Shown piece by piece: positions 10,175 through 20,962 of a DNA stretch of 64,000 nucleotides. Position numbers and translations under genes: made by a program. The stretch is from Hygrocybe punicea (lineage: Eukaryota > Basidiomycota > Agaricomycetes > Agaricales > Hygrophoraceae): assembly GCA_963556145.1 (NCBI GenBank), contig OY744466.1, forward strand, positions 2,480,001-2,544,000, written 5' to 3'. Positions within the stretch are counted from its first letter, which is position 1. Each line of letters begins with the position of its first letter. The notes beneath the pieces are model-generated. The model had not been told where the DNA came from and did not search any database. It worked only from the letters and a program-made list of their open reading frames with translations.

Positions 10175-11014
10175 TTACGATTTTCGCGGACTAATTTCAA
10201 GGTTTCCTCCTTTCCCCAAAAAATCCCCCTCTTCCCACTCCGTTTCCGTCTCCTCCGGCGCGATGTCCTCGGACTCCGGAGTGTACTTCCGGAGCTCGTA
10301 TGAATTATCTCTGAGGAACTCTAAGTTCCTCAGATGGTCGGCCCATTGAACCGCATGTTCGCGGAGATCCTCCACGGTGTCCCATACCCCCTCGCATGCC
10401 TCCGCGACCCGTCCCAACATCGCCGTGTTTTCTTCTGTCGCCCGGAGCAGCTTGTGAAGAAGCTGCTCCGTCCTCGTCAGCGGTTTCTTTACCGCGGGCT
10501 CCACTCCGCGGTACTCCGATCCGGATTCCTCCTTTTCCTCCTTTTTCTTTTTCTTCTTCACTCCACCCTCTTCACCATCTACCTCGCATCGCGCTTTTCT
10601 CTTCTTGCATGCATCGCAACTCCGCGTCTTTCCGGACGCGGGCCACACGCAGTTTTCCCGGCGTTCCGCGCACGCCTTGCATTGTACGGCCCTGCTTCTG
10701 TAGTCAACTCCGGTCTTTCATTTATGTGCCTTTGCTTACCCGTCTCTTTTTCTCTTCCCCTTCTCCGCACTTGAGGGCCCCTCCTCCGCCGCCTCCACTT
10801 TCTTTTTCTCCTCCTCCGCCGCCGTTTTCTTCTTCATTTCCTCCTCCACCCTTTTCATCGCCTCCGCCTGGATCTTCTGTCTCCTCTCCTCTTCCGCCTT
10901 CTTCCTCTCGTCCTCCGCTTTTCTCCGTTCTTCTGCCTCCTCTTTCGCCCTCATTTCGGCGAATTCGCGCTCCATCTCCTTGATGCGCGCGGCTATCTCT
11001 TGTGAGGACGACAT
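10175..11014 (-). CDS. antisense gene in gypsy-1: coiled-coil Zn(II)2Cys6-like protein
   Basis: It lies on the opposite strand to gag/pol, ten bases past the pol stop. Exon 1 is 11014-10740 (ATG at 11014). The intron is 10739-10698 (42 nt, GTAAGC donor, TTGAC before a CAG acceptor). Exon 2 is 10697-10175. The predicted protein has about 265 residues: residues 1-92 are a Glu/Lys/Ala-rich coiled coil; the splice joins frames so that CKACAERRENC and, ten residues later, CDACKKRKARC follow, matching C-x2-C-x6-C-x10-C-x2-C-x6-C, the fungal binuclear zinc cluster pattern. A Lys-rich stretch, a second helical segment and an acidic tail follow. No cDNA evidence is available. Its function is unknown; DNA binding is inferred from the cluster. 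Confidence 0.75.
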
Positions 11015-11123
11015 TTTTTGGATTGTCTCCTGGCCAGGAGTTTGTTTTATACCGTAGGCCCTCCGCTTTGAACTCCGCTGCGGTTCTCCCTTTGTTCCAC
11101 AGGCGTCTCAAGGGTTCGACGCT

Positions 11124-11133
11124 AAGGGGGAGA
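11124..11133 (+). other. gypsy-1 polypurine tract
   Basis: AAGGGGGAGA sits three bases before the 3' LTR, the usual position for plus-strand priming. Confidence 0.85.
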
Positions 11134-11136
11134 TAC

Positions 11137-11692
11137 TGTCATATCCCATGCAGCTCCGCCGGATTCCGACGAACTCCGCTCCGGACTTTTCCGCCGACTT
11201 ATCTTATCTTATCTTATCTTATCTTCTCGCGTACGTTATTGTTCTTCTCTTGTTAATTACTATTCTTCCCCATCTCCGTTTACTCCGACCTCCTTTTCTC
11301 TTCCTCCCCTTTGTTTACTTGTCACCGTACATAGCAACCTTTTATCCCTTTTATTTTCTTCCGAACTCCGGTCCTCTTTCCGGAGTTCATATTGTCTTCA
11401 CGTCTCCAAGGACATGACAATTAGTCTACCAAGTATATAAACTAGAACTACAATGTCCTGTAACTCCGTTCAGAAAATCAACTTGAGTTCCTTATTTCTT
11501 ACCCACTCTCAAACTTAAGGCTTTCCCTTAAGCTCATTAGTTATCTTAATACTTAGTCCGGAACTCCGGACTAACTCCGCTCCGTCCACGTCTTCTCAAT
11601 ACGACTTAAGGAAGTAGTGAACCTACTTCAAGAGTTGACGTCTCCGCTCCTCCGAAGAACTCCGATCCTTCCGGAGTTGCACGCCTCTAACA
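11137..11692 (+). repeat. gypsy-1 3' LTR (556 bp)
   Basis: Same sequence and length as 4671-5226. It is followed by the target duplication CCTTT (11693-11697). Confidence 0.96.
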
Positions 11693-11697
11693 CCTTT

Positions 11698-12007
11698 CAT
11701 ACTAAGTCTCTCACCACTTTCCGTTATCCCGTAACAAACCCGCCCTTACTATCCCTAAATACTCTTCGTCAACTCCACGACCCAACCGGATCCGACACCC
11801 AAATCAATCCGGAAACCAACCTGACCAATCGGACACCAACCCAATCAATCGGAAACCAACCCGACCAATCGGAAAGGTCCAATCCTCTCCGGTTCCCACT
11901 TACGTGACCTCGGATTCTCTACTTGCCACTCCTTTGATCACTTCTACTAGCTGATCACCATTCACAGTAGATTCCCATTCGGATCTACAACCACACTCGC
12001 CGTCACA
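11698..12007. repeat. right part of old solo LTR split by gypsy-1
   Basis: Continues the LTR that starts at 4276. Its end (GATCAC..CTGATCACC.., then CTCGCCGTCACA) closely matches the end of the gypsy-2 LTR (31030-31109). ACGT follows (12008-12011), matching ACGT before 4276. Confidence 0.8.
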
Positions 12008-12125
12008 ACGTGACTGGAGGTTGAAACCTCTGACTCCCACAGGACACCACAGACCACTCCCATCATTTACACTAGAACAATAAGACACCCCACTTTCATC
12101 ATCCACGCTCAAACTCCCCCCAATC

Positions 12126-13331
12126 ATGACCCAGTCAGTTATCACCGCTATCATTGCCGTCATCATCGTATATGCATTTATCCTCGTAACGATATGCCGA
12201 GGAGTACAACGAATCTCCATCACCGCTGAACCTGAGATCCCCCTATCAACATTTGAGGCGTTCCGACCCCCTACAATCCGCTGTAGAGGGTCCTCGACCC
12301 TCTGAGGCCGTAACATCGATATCTAGCGAATCCGCTCGAACCCGACGTCTCTAGCAATCTACGTTCGAACCCGACGCAACCCGACGCAACCCGATGCATA
12401 CCGACTAGCACAGCCGCTCACGTACCTGGTCGGTCTATCTCCTAAACTCGCGGAACTTCAAATATCAAAGATAGATCTCATCGGACTGGGATCCCGACAT
12501 CGGACTTGCCTTATTCACGCCTAGCGTCTCCCTTATGGGGATATAGTAAAGTATTTTGCATCTTTTACAGTTTTTATATCTTCCACCCATTTTCCCTGTC
12601 ATCGTCGCCTCGCAACGCTCTTCCTACTTCCCCATTTTTATTCTTTTTTGTTTCCTCTCATCGGCCGAGGACTCTCGTCCAAATCTAGGTACAGAACTTT
12701 GTAGTATAAAAACGGTGCCCAAGCGCCGTCTCAAAATAAGAAACCAGTTCCCCCGTTTCCTCTCTCTGAGAATTAGCCTCTCAGTAAAATCCATCACACA
12801 TACTACTCGTCGGTTTCCTCGACGCTCTCCCCGTCCTTCTACCGTCTTAATCTCTACGTTTCTCGTCACCCGACACCCGACCCGCCATACCCGACATCGT
12901 CGGCTTCGTCGTCTTCGACCGGTCTCGATAGATTTCAGTAGTTTACTCGGCGGCTTCTTACCTTTTATATCCTATCATTTTACTGAAGCTTGTTAGACTA
13001 TTCCTAGTCACTTCTACGCTGACCCCCATAGGCTTAGGATTATTATTCCGCAGCCACCCCGACCTCGCCTTTACACCGCAGTAACGACACGTCACACAGC
13101 AACGAATACCCTCATGGAGAACTAGACAGCTGTGATGACACGTATCCAGATGCTTACGAATCTAGTGACAAATCCGTGTGCCAGCCCGGCATGATCACAA
13201 ATCACTTCGATGCCAGGGGAGACGTAGACCCACCAACACAACGGAGTGAGTTGTCCTTACAATGCGTCACTGGTACTGTGGAGGGGGGGGAACGGTATAA
13301 AAGACATTGCACTACACGTAGTCTACCTTAA
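12126..13331 (+). pseudogene. small single-pass membrane protein ORF, split by a solo LTR
   Basis: ATG at 12126. The first 52 codons end exactly at the target site CCGC (12278-12281). If the solo LTR and one CCGC copy are discounted, the frame continues without stop from 13080 to TAA at 13329, for 135 residues. Residues 4-24 (SVITAIIAVIIVYAFILVTIC) form one strong transmembrane segment. The rest is polar, Ser/Asp/Glu-rich, with three scattered Cys. I do not recognise the family. The last quarter lies in the 136-bp tandem repeat, so the true end is uncertain. It could be a host gene or part of a retroelement; gypsy-2 also encodes a membrane segment. Confidence 0.4.
12282..13075 (+). repeat. 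solo LTR 1, TGTAGAGG family (794 bp)
   Basis: TGTAGAGGGT...TTTACA, flanked by a perfect 4-bp duplication CCGC (12278-12281 and 13076-13079). It carries a TATA box (TATAAAAA from 12705). It is homologous over its whole length to 22732-23507, which differs mainly by CpG transitions. No internal retroelement sequence adjoins it. Confidence 0.9.
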
Positions 13332-13538
13332 CTTTGACCTCTTGTATTTCTCCTAGCAGTTGTACTAGACATAACAAACTTCACAACCTCCATACCCTAA
13401 CATCACTGGTACTGCAGAGGGGGGGAACGGTATAAAAGACATTGCACTACATGTAGTCTACCTTAACTTTGACCTCTTGTATTTCTCCTAGCAGTTGTAC
13501 TAGACGTAACAAACTTCACAACCTCCATACCGCTCGAA
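13267..13538 (+). repeat. two-unit tandem duplication with TATA box, period 136 bp
   Basis: Both units start TCACTGGTACTG (13267 and 13403), contain a poly-G run of different length, GGTATAAAAGAC and CTTCACAACCTCCATACC, and differ at a few transitions (CACGTAG/CATGTAG). It looks like a duplicated promoter, possibly the LTR promoter of gypsy-3. Confidence 0.85.
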
Positions 13539-13758
13539 CCTTATCCCTGAGACCCTACCTTCACAAAAACATACAATCACTCTTGTAAAAAGACCTTTGA
13601 ACGTAAACCCTCGCTACCGCTAACATCGTGCAACTATTTGACCCACAGTTCCATTACACGACCGCTAGTCGTGACAGTATTCCTTCACCATTTCCAATGC
13701 TGGCTCCTCTCATCAGGACTTAGCTGCTGCAAGAATCTTAACAGCTGAGCCAGACCAC

Positions 13759-16700
13759 ATGTCTACATTTGATGTTCACATTAGTTTCCTCAAAGCTATT
13801 AGAGGATCCCTGGTTGAAGGCATTTGCAGAATTGGATTCAAGCTAGCTACCCCTGACTGGAGGGCCCTCATCAATGAAAGGCCTTCAAATGACCCAGTCC
13901 GCTATTATTTCAACCACAAGTGCTTACTATTTCAGTTTCTGGAAGGAGTTTCTGAAGGACTACCTGAACCTGCAACAGAGCATTTTAGGCCCCTTCACTT
14001 TACAGAGTCAAACCCTCTCCTTGAAGAAGAAGAAATCACCTTCCTCAAAAATTCCTCCATCATCAACCTCAAAATTCTAAGCATGAAGATAAGCCACTAG
14101 AGCAATTTAGTGTATACTATGAGACTATTAAGGATAGCCAAGAAACAACTATGCCTATTTTAGTCTACCCAGAAGATGAAGACAATCAGGATTACGATCT
14201 TAATGAAGTACCAAATAAGCAAGAAAGTGACTCAGAAGAAGCAGACTATTACTACATTATAGGAGAAGGAACTTTAATATGTGAAGAAGGAGACATTCTC
14301 ATACTCCCTTGTGAAGAAACAGACAGTCAAGGATACCCATTAACCCTCACAGCTTACAAAAGAGTGGACAAGAAGATAAATCCTGTCCCTGGAACCTTTC
14401 CAGAAGATGCACGTGTTACAAGGAAATTTCCTTATGACCCTCTTTCCACATTACCACCACTTCCTATGATACCACCAGACTTCATACTTACAGAGAAGCT
14501 TACCTCTGAATGTTTAAAGATACTCAAGATAAACAATGATGGATTTCTTTGGCCAGAAGAAGAAAGATTATTTACTCACATCTTGTCACTTGACCAAGAT
14601 GCTATTGGCTTTGAGGATACTGAAAGAGGCACACTTAAGGAATCTTACTTTTTACCATATATCATCCCTACTGTTCCACATGTACCCTGGGCATTTCGAA
14701 ATATTCCTATACCACCAGGACTTAGAGAAAAGGTCATGGATGTTTTGAAGAGAAAAATAGATGCTGGTGTATATGAACCATGTCAATCCTCTTATAGGTC
14801 AAGATGGTTTTGTGTAAGCAAGAAGGATGGAAAACTTTGTATAGTCCATGATTTGCAACCTCTCAATGCAGTTACAATACGTGATGCAGGCCTTCCTCCA
14901 ATACTAGATGAATTTGTAGAACCTTTCGCTGGTTGCCAATGCTATACAGTCTTCAATTTACTATGGGGATTTGATGCTAGGAAAGTACATCCTACATCTC
15001 GTGACCTCACTGCATTCATGACACCACTGGGATTACTTCGTCTCACATCACTTCCCACTGGATTCACAAATTCACCTGCAGAATTCCAATGTTGTATTCG
15101 CTTCATCCTTCAAGATGAAATCCCTCATACTGCAAATAGCTTCATTGATGATTTACCTATAAAAGGACCTTCATCCATTTATCCTGATTAGGGATGACCA
15201 AGGGTTGACATATGTGATAGGGTGAGATTTTCCAAGGGTTTTGAAGGGTTTGTTCTTGAATCATTATCTATTGCAGATAGTGATAGAAACTTGGTGGGAA
15301 TTTCAAAGAGTTATATATTTTCTAGTTTCTCTCCAAAATTTAGGTCAGATTTCTTCAGTAGTTATTGTGCAGTTCCATTTTCAAAAAGGAGTGTTTTTCA
15401 AAAACCATAGGGGTTGAAAAACGCGGACCCCTATGGTTTTTGAAAAACACTCCTTTTTGAAAATGGAACTGCACAATAACTACTGAAGAAATCTGACCTA
15501 AATTTTGGAGAGAAACTAGAAAATATATAACTCTTTGAAATTCCCACCAAGTTTCTATCACTATCTGCAATAGATAATGATTCAAGAACAAACCCTTCAA
15601 AACCCTTGGAAAATCTCACCCTATCACATATGTCAACCCTTGGTCATCCCTAATCCTGATCAAGATGGAAGACCAGAATTTTGCTAGGTAATCTAGGAAT
15701 CAGAAGGTTTATTTGGGAGCACGCTCAAGATGTACATCACATTATGCATCGCCTTGCTTGTGCAGGAATGACAATATCAGCTAAGAAGACACAACTTTGC
15801 CGCTCAAGTGTTGTGATCGTAGGACAGAAATGCACTCCAAAAGGACATTGTCCTGATGATAGTAGAGTACAAAAGGTTTTGGACTGGCCCCCACTCAAGA
15901 CACCCAAGGATGTTAGAGGCTTCCTAGGTCTCTGTGGAACAGTTTGCATTTGGATAGAAAATTATTCTGCACTAGCCAAGCCACTATCAGAGTTATTCCA
16001 TAAAGAAGCAGAGTTTATATGGGATGAAAGAAGACAAGCAACTTTCCAGGCATTGAAAGAGAAGGTTTCTTCAGCACCTGCACTTCGCTCTATTGATTAT
16101 ACATCAGATAGACCCACATATTTATCAGTAGACAGTAGCCATATTGCTGCAGGTTTTATTTTATCATAGGAAGATGAAGATGGAAATTGTCACCCTGCCA
16201 GATATGGTTCAATACCAATGAGTGAAAGAGAATCCAGATATTCACAGCCAAAACTGGAGTTATATGGACTATACCACGCATTACGCCACTGGAGACTGTA
16301 TTTAATAGGAATAAAGAATTTACATATAGAGGTAGATGCCAAGTTTATAAAAGGCATGCTCAATGAACCAGATTTACAGCCCAATGCTGCCATAAACAGA
16401 TGGATTCAAGGAATTTTATTATTTGACTTCAAGCTTATTCATGTTCCTGCAACCCAGTTAGGGGACCAGATGCACTTTCTTGCAGAGAGCTTGCAGATAA
16501 TGAAGAAATTGTGATTCATGGCTGGATGATATTGCCTTGCTTGTCCATATCTCTGATCCACATGAAATAAGAAAATTTAGCTTCACTGTTCCTACCAAAT
16601 TGCCATACAAGGCTACCACACTCCCTTCAAATAATGAAATTAAATTACAACAGGACAAGATACTCATTCAAGTAAAACATTTTTTATCCACATTGGAAAT

Positions 16701-17969
16701 GCCTTCAACAGATACCTTGCAGGCAAGAAGAAGATTTCTGAAGAAAACTGGACAATTTTATTTAAAAGATAATAAACTGTTTAGGAGAAATGGCCAGAAA
16801 ATGCCTTCACTAGTAATTATGAATGCAAAAAAGAGAATTGCCATTCTCACTCAAGCCCATGAAAACCTAGGTCATAAAGGAGAACAAGCTGTGTTTGACT
16901 TAGTCAAACTTCAATTCTTTTAGCCCCATCTCAGACCAGATGTCCATTACCACATTTCATCATGTCATTAGTGTCAAATTAGGAGCTTGAAGAAAATCGA
17001 AATTTCCCCTACAATTTCTACCCCTACAGCAATTTTTCAAAAGGTATACATTGATGTGATGTTTATGCCACCTTCAGGAGGCTACCATTTCATTGTAGCA
17101 GCACATGATGATTTATCAGGAGCAACTGAAGTAAAAGCTCTAAGATCAAACAATTCACACAACTTAGCAAAATTTTTCTGGGAACAGATCTATTGTCGCT
17201 ATGGTGCCATTGAACATGTAGTTACTGATAATGGAGGAGAAGTCAAAGGAGCATTTGAGTCTCTGCTTAGAAGACTAGGAATTCCTCAAGTTCGCATATC
17301 ACCCTACAATAAGCATGCAAATGGTGTAGTAGAAAGAGGACATTTTACTCTACGTGAAGCCATAGTCAAGTCTTGTGAAAAAGATAAGACTGGAAAAATC
17401 AAGAATTGGCACAAGCATGTAGAGTTAGCATCATTTGCAGACTGAATTACACTCAGCAGTGTTACTGGATACTCACCTTATTATCTACTCCATGGCACCC
17501 ATCCTATACTTCCCTTTGACCCAACAGAAGTCACGTTTATGTTAAAGGTTTTCGCTCAGGACTTTCTACATCAGATTTGTTAGCACTCCACATACGTCAG
17601 CTTGGAAGACATCAAGAAGATATTGATAAAGCAGCAGCTGTGCTTAAACAGGCTCGCTTTATATCTAAATTGCAATTTGATCAGAGATTTCATAGACGAT
17701 TGCAAAAACGTGATTATCAGCCAGGAGAACTAGTTCTAGTATATAATAGTCATTTGGAGATGACTATAGGAAAATTCAAGACAGACCCTCATTACCTTGG
17801 CCCATATGAGGTTGTCAGACAAACAAGAAGAGGAACTTATGTCTTAAAAGAGTTAGATGGTACAGTTCATGCAGAACATTACGCCGCCTTTCGAATTCTA
17901 CCCTATTTATCTCATACAAATCCTATGTTGTATAGAATGGCAGATGATAGAAGAGAAAATAGCAATTAA
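13759..17969 (+). pseudogene. gypsy-3: decayed gag-pol of a Ty3/gypsy element
   Basis: Broken frames read in order: a protease/spacer region (13759-14800); RT with KAKI-like fingers (SRWFCVSKKDGKL, near 14795) and FIDD near 15150 in place of YxDD; after the fold-back MITE, the RT thumb (GIRRFIWEHAQDVHHI...RVQKVLDWPPLKTPKDVRGFLG); RNase H (LSVDSSHIAAGFIL at about 16130, KLELYGLYHALRHWR at about 16250); integrase (HENLGHKGEQAVFDL at about 16860, VTDNGGEVKGAFE at about 17225, GVVERGH at about 17325); and an SH3-like tail (YLGPYEVVRQTRRGTYVLKELDG, 17795-17860). In-frame stops and frameshifts occur throughout. The style of pol resembles the DUF4100-gag clade. Confidence 0.88.
15189..15652. mobile_element. 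fold-back hAT MITE (464 bp)
   Basis: Two 225-bp arms (15189-15413 and 15428-15652) are inverted copies separated by 14 bp. The ends are TAGGGATGACC and GGTCATCCCTA. A perfect 8-bp duplication ATCCTGAT flanks it (15181-15188 and 15653-15660). It lies inside the gypsy-3 RT just after the FIDD motif. The two 62-codon ORFs in the arms encode the same peptide because the arms are identical; they are not genes. Confidence 0.95.
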
Positions 17970-19101
17970 TATCCCACATTTCTATTGTATAGCACCACAC
18001 TCCTTCATCTATGATTTTCCTATTTTCTCTTGAGAGTCACATTCTTTTAGTTACTCACTTTATGTTTACCCCTATCCCACACGTGATTTCCCGCTGCACA
18101 CCCTCTTTTTCTATGCCCCATGCATTTTTATTGGCCCCTATTTTTACCTATGCACAGGATTTCCCGTCACGCACCCTTTTTTTTATGCTATCTAAACTGA
18201 TTAGATAAATTTTATTTGTTTTATGATTTGCTGGTCATTTTTAGGTCAGACACACAAAGAAAAGATATATAACGCTACAAAATGATAATACAACCCCTGT
18301 CATCTAATAGTTGACGAACCCATGATATTAATACAATGAAATAGAAATGATTAAGACATAATGAAATGTAATGAAACGAAATGAAATGACAAGACATAAT
18401 GAAATAGAAAATAGAATAATGGAAAATACAACTGGTGTATGAATAGAAAAGATAAAGAAATGGACGAACGACTGGTGACCCACCACTCCCAGTAGTCCAG
18501 CAACTGAGTCCCGCCCAAAAAATATAGCGCTCGCCCTAGTCAAAATGGAGTGATGCTTGGCATCACCCCTGGCCTGTCCATCCTCCAGATAAATTCGTTG
18601 TTGAATGGTTACAGTAGATAGTGGTTAGAACGGCAAAGTATAGGCCATCTTATCTAAATATTAGATATTCAGTAAAGGTAAATAAATGAGCATACATTTA
18701 AGAATGTACTTAGCGGTTGTTTTTGAGTTCCATTGAGGGGAGGACGGAGTGACCAATCATAGCATCGGATAGATTTTTTTTACGATTTATTGTGTAGTGG
18801 CATAGCAAGAAAAAGGAGTGGAGCACTACAGAACCATAGTGGCAGACTAAAGGAAAGAAAAGACAGATCGTGCAAATGTACAACTATGACCCTGGAAAAC
18901 ACGTGACCAGCACATGTTTTCTCATGTGACTTGAGTAAACAGACCAGACCGAATAAGCATTGGTACTATTGCAGATCTGTGCCCGATATAGCTTCAAGAC
19001 CCTGAAGAACCAAGGGACTGGTAAAATCCCGATTTGATCAATCAGACAACCTTAAATCGAATTTGAAATACATCATCCCAATATAGCAAGGCCAGGGCTA
19101 G
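17970..19101. other. 3' flank of gypsy-3, no gene seen
   Basis: AT-rich DNA after the gypsy-3 pol. A purine stretch (TTGAGGGGAGGACGGAG, ending near 18750) followed by TG could be a polypurine tract and 3' LTR start, but no matching 5' LTR was found. No coding sequence is recognisable. Confidence 0.5.
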
Positions 19102-20112
19102 TAGTGTTGCCATAGTTCGGTTCCGAACCTAGCCGAACCCGGTTCAAACCCCGAACCGAACCCTAAGTTCGGTCTAAGTTCAGCCAAGTGCTGAACCGGA
19201 CCGCGGGTTCAGTTCCGGGTTTCGAGGCCTGCCGGATTTCCTGAACGGCTCCAAACCGCGTTCAAACCGCGAACGCGGATATTTTTAAGGTATTGATTTC
19301 ATTTGTTTTTCGTATTTCTTTACTTACTATTTCGTGTTAAACGGCATCATGTGACCGGCCGTGACCTTTCACGCAACACAGCAACTTCAACGCGGGTTGA
19401 ACACAACACAAATTGTGTTGTGTTCAAAGGTAAGTTTCCATTTTTTTCTTAACTTTACTAATGTTATTTGCGGCAGGCAACTCGACTGCAACCACATCGC
19501 AACCACATTGGCACAAGATGAATGCCAACGCCAACGCAATGCCAACGGACGCGGGGCAGCCGCAACACCACCACCACCACCACCACCACCAGCGGCGGCA
19601 ACGGCAACGGCAAAGGCAACGGCAACCAGGCAACGACAACGGCAACGGCCAGCAGCAGCAGCAACAGCGGAAGCAGCAGCGCCAGCAGCAATGGCAGCAG
19701 CAGCAGCAGCAGCGGCAGCGGCAACAGCCAAAGCCATCCAACATCGCCACCAGCGGCGGCAACAACAACGGCAACCACAACTATGACGGCCAGCAGCAGC
19801 AGCAATGCCAGCAGCAGCAGCAACAGCAACAGCAGCAGCGCCGGACGGCTCCCCCGCAGCCCAACTACCTCGCGAAGTGTAGCGCCGTATCGATTGATAC
19901 GTGCCTGCCATTCGCAAGGAGAACGGAGCTCATGGGGTGAGCCCACCTCGGTCCGGGGTTCAGACCGCGTCTGAACCCAGACCGAACGCGGAGAAACGGT
20001 TCAATGCCGTCCGGGTCCAGGTTTGGCCATGCGCCAAACCGGACCCGAAGTTCAGTTCGCGGTTCCGCCAAAAAGGGTCGGAACCGGACCGAACTGAACT
20101 TCGGCAACACTA
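19102..20112. mobile_element. non-autonomous hAT MITE, copy 2 (1011 bp)
   Basis: Ends are TAGTGTTGCC and GGCAACACTA, with a perfect 8-bp duplication AGGGCTAG (19094-19101 and 20113-20120). The plan is the same as in copy 1: GAACC/GGTTC-rich subterminal repeats, an intron-like segment 19430-19476 (GTAAGT donor, TACTAAT branch, CGGCAG acceptor) and a (CAG/CAA/CCA)n core near 19560-19850. No transposase. The several long low-complexity ORFs here are by-products. Confidence 0.93.
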
Positions 20113-20340
20113 AGGGCTAGTTTAGTTCTGGACCCACAGGGACCTATTGTAACACAATGTCCCACATTAGTATTGCTTGACCCACCATTCCGGTTCCCCA
20201 CAAAAGTCTCTTCCCTAACATGTCTCCTGTTACATCAACTGCACTGCTATTCCGCTCAGCGCTTCAGCACTAACAGATGCCCATATACCGTAATCCATAT
20301 CTTACTATGACATTACTCCAGTCCCTCACCCTCTCCACCT

Positions 20341-20874
20341 ATGGATATTCCTCTACGCCATCTTGATTTATCACACTTATTCGATACTCCCACTGAATAC
20401 GATACAGACTTCTTTATCAAACCCATTAGTCCCACTCAGACACCACCGCTACCCCCTTCGGAATGTGACGAATACATCGACTTCGAATCCGTGAACGTAT
20501 GAGGTGTTGATTGTCCGCCGCCGGATGATTTCGACTTTTTTATGGATAGTCTTCCCAACTTTCCTATGCCACCAACCACTGTCCCTTCACAATCCATACC
20601 CTTAGACCCAGAATTCAGAGAATGGCTTGAATCACCTCCTTCACTTTCCATAAATCGTAACCACCCAACTTCCTCTCACTGCAATCGTTTTGAACGCCCT
20701 GCAATTCTGGCATTACTTCCTAAGCTGCTATGAAAGAACCCCCCCCCCCCTAAGTACCACCTCAAGGCACTACTAAATGCTACGAAGAAGAACATGGATC
20801 GGTTAAAGGCAGAAGGAGTTGATATACGAGATTGGGAGGAGTTTTTTGGAAAGATGAAGAAGTTAAAAGAATAG
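20341..20874 (+). pseudogene. unrecognised gene with in-frame stops, acidic N-terminus and Lys-rich C-terminus
   Basis: One frame runs from ATG 20341 to TAG 20872 with three internal stops (TGA at 20500, TGA at 20731, TAA near 20752 right after an 11-12 nt C run). The translation is coherent across them: MDIPLRHLDLSHLFDTPTEY at the start, a Pro/Asp-rich middle (PPPDDFDFFMDSLPNFPMPP), and a charged helical end (ATKKNMDRLKAEG, DWEEFFGKMKKLKE). It stands just before a solo LTR. I do not recognise it. It may be a host pseudogene or the last gene of an old element. Confidence 0.4.
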
Positions 20875-20962
20875 TTAAAATGTAAAAAGCTTCTTCTCAG
20901 ATTAAAGAGTTGTTTTCTTTTGGTTTCAACTGGGGACAGTTGATTTAATTGTGTTGTGCGGA

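Larger units (their letters stand above)
4671..11692 (+). mobile_element. gypsy-1: intact Ty3/gypsy chromovirus-type LTR retrotransposon
   Basis: This is a complete 7022-bp element: two 556-bp LTRs that I read as identical, TG...CA ends, and a perfect 5-bp target duplication CCTTT (4666-4670 and 11693-11697). Between them lie gag, pol (protease, RT, RNase H, integrase with chromodomain), an antisense spliced gene and a polypurine tract. Identical LTRs, intact ORFs and undecayed CpG indicate very recent insertion. The Tf1-type primer signature and the integrase chromodomain place it with the Tf1/sushi-like chromoviruses (established knowledge of that clade; placement here is by inference). It sits inside an older solo LTR. 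Confidence 0.96.

Noticed and set aside
15222..15619. Two ORFs on opposite strands encoding the same 62-residue peptide
   Set aside because: They are the two arms of one perfect palindrome (15189-15652), not a gene pair.
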